From Amoebidium appalachense (taxonomy: Eukaryota; Ichthyosporea), in contig CAVNZM010000010.1 in the NCBI GenBank assembly GCA_963693365.1, positions 8,742,001 through 8,806,000 of the forward strand: a stretch of 64,000 nucleotides of DNA, read 5' to 3'. The translations under genes and the position numbers were made by a program. Below are positions 63,185 through 64,000 of this stretch, one piece after another. Numbering within the stretch: the stretch's first letter is position 1; every line of letters begins with the position of its first letter. Under the pieces are notes generated by a model that saw only the letters and a program-made list of their open reading frames with translations, was not told the DNA's origin and made no database searches.

Positions 63185-63293
63185 GCGTTACTATTGCCCA
63201 ACATTAATTTAGGGGAGCGTTCCTATTGCCCAACAGAAAATAAAGTATTCCTATTGGACCTACAAGAAAACCAAGCGTTCCGATTGCCCAACA
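63185..63293 (+). repeat. Four degenerate copies of GCGTTCCTATTGCCCAACA
   Basis: Copies at 63185, 63217, 63245 (GTATTCCTATTGGACCTACA) and 63275 (GCGTTCCGATTGCCCAACA), spaced about 30 bp. They lie 375-480 bp upstream of the start codon at 63668, so may be promoter elements. Confidence 0.6.
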
Positions 63294-63667
63294 GGAAAAT
63301 ATAGACCCAACCGGAGACTTCCCGCGGCGTAGTAGTGCCCGGCCACTCACCGTAAGCCAGTGGGTACAGAGCCTTGGAGACTACTCTGTAGCGAAGGAAC
63401 AGCCTGTAGCCCGGGGCTGGTCATCACCACTCAAGTGCGACGAGTCAAAAAGAACGGTCTCGGAGCCTGGGAAGTTATTTATTCTATGTTTAGAGCTCGC
63501 CAACATTCACACCAGTGTAAAACTGAACTTCTTACCGTTACTACCACCTAGTCATCCAACACCTACCCTGCACCTCGTTTCGACGATTTCACCAATACAT
63601 CCCTCTCTCAGCCAGGCACCCCAGACCACGTACCCACCCACACTCGCTTATTTCCCCTACCGCCACG

Positions 63668-64000
63668 ATGTTGCAAGACAACGAGGAAGACGCCCCCGCA
63701 GTGCCCGTTGCTGACGTGGAGACACACGCACAGCTGCACCCGCAGGCAACCGCCCCACAGGTAAGCCCGTGCTCATGCCGTCGCAAAGCTCATGCGTGTG
63801 TGTGTGTGCAGGTGTGCATGTGTGTTTGTGCGTGTTTGTGCTTGATGGTGTACGCGCTTCTGTGTCGACTTCCTTTCTTTCAGCTCATCTTTGCTTGCTG
63901 CCAGCAGGTGTGTGTGTGTGTGTGCGTGCCGTGGGGTGGTTTTGTGCTACCCTGTGGGTGTGCCTGTGTTGAGCAGAGTTGCTTTGTGCTGTGTGTGCTG
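63668..64000 (+). CDS. First exon(s) of an unknown gene, 3' partial
   Basis: ATG at 63668 (context CCACGATG) opens 31 codons, MLQDNEEDAPAVPVADVETH and an 11-residue continuation ending TAPQ, up to a good donor CAG|GTAAGC at 63761. The product is acidic and Ala/Pro-rich, typical of a disordered N-terminus. A possible second exon of 24 nt, 63884-63907 (LIFACCQQ), sits between TTTCAG and GTGTGT and keeps phase 0, but is unsupported. Nothing identifies the family. Confidence 0.45.
   Translation, partial: MLQDNEEDAPAVPVADVETHAQLHPQATAPQVSPCSCRRKAHACVCVQVCMCVCACLCLMVYALLCRLPFFQLIFACCQQVCVCVCVPWGGFVLPCGCACVEQSCFVLCVL

Larger units (their letters stand above)
61380..63667. other. Intergenic region upstream of oxygenase and terminal gene
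   Basis: 2.3 kb between divergent genes: oxygenase 5' region with a CCAAT palindrome (61598-61614), a C run (61839-61870), several short unassigned open frames (61725-61830, 62259-62366, 62510-62625), AT-rich sequence (62850-63180) and four degenerate GCGTTCCTATTGCCCAACA repeats (63185-63293). Confidence 0.6.

Overview
The window is nuclear DNA of an intron-rich eukaryote. Eight protein genes are visible. Six are split by GT-AG introns crowded with poly(C)/poly(G), (CA)n/(GT)n, (CT)n and minisatellites. The mitochondrial DNA polymerase is of the gamma type, classically found in animals and fungi, so an opisthokont (perhaps a unicellular holozoan) is likely; the species cannot be named. Exon models were built by reading each exon, matching it to remembered family sequences and requiring splice phase to be kept. 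For MOCS3, IDO, aminotransferase, membrane protein and 2OG oxygenase the summed exons are exact multiples of three, which supports the boundaries strongly.

Layout. (1) <1-16006 (+): mitochondrial DNA polymerase gamma catalytic subunit, 18 exons, 5' end missing. (2) 18155-19882 (+): intronless B56-type regulatory subunit of protein phosphatase 2A. (3) 24950-34898 (-): MOCS3/UBA4, 14 exons. (4) 38298-41429 (+): indoleamine 2,3-dioxygenase, 7 exons. (5) 43249-49432 (-): kynurenine/methionine-type class I aminotransferase, 9 exons. (6) 50386-55313 (+): unknown mucin-like single-pass membrane protein, 7 exons. (7) 56953-61379 (-): isopenicillin-N-synthase-like 2-oxoglutarate/Fe(II) oxygenase, 7 exons. 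(8) 63668->64000 (+): first exon of an unknown gene.

The genes are unrelated housekeeping functions, except that IDO and the aminotransferase lie next to each other in convergent orientation and could act in the same tryptophan-kynurenine route. The 2-5 kb gaps hold dispersed repeats with poly(C) ends and short direct repeats.

The most unusual signals are minisatellites built from repeated splice-site sequence. One intron of the polymerase begins with about 36 tandem units, most of which meet as CACAG|GTACTG, a 3' splice site fused to a 5' splice site. A second array with the same core lies beyond the aminotransferase stop. A third array runs into a polymerase exon just where the Exo II aspartate should be encoded. 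The inferred polymerase lacks the expected aspartates of both Exo II and Exo III.
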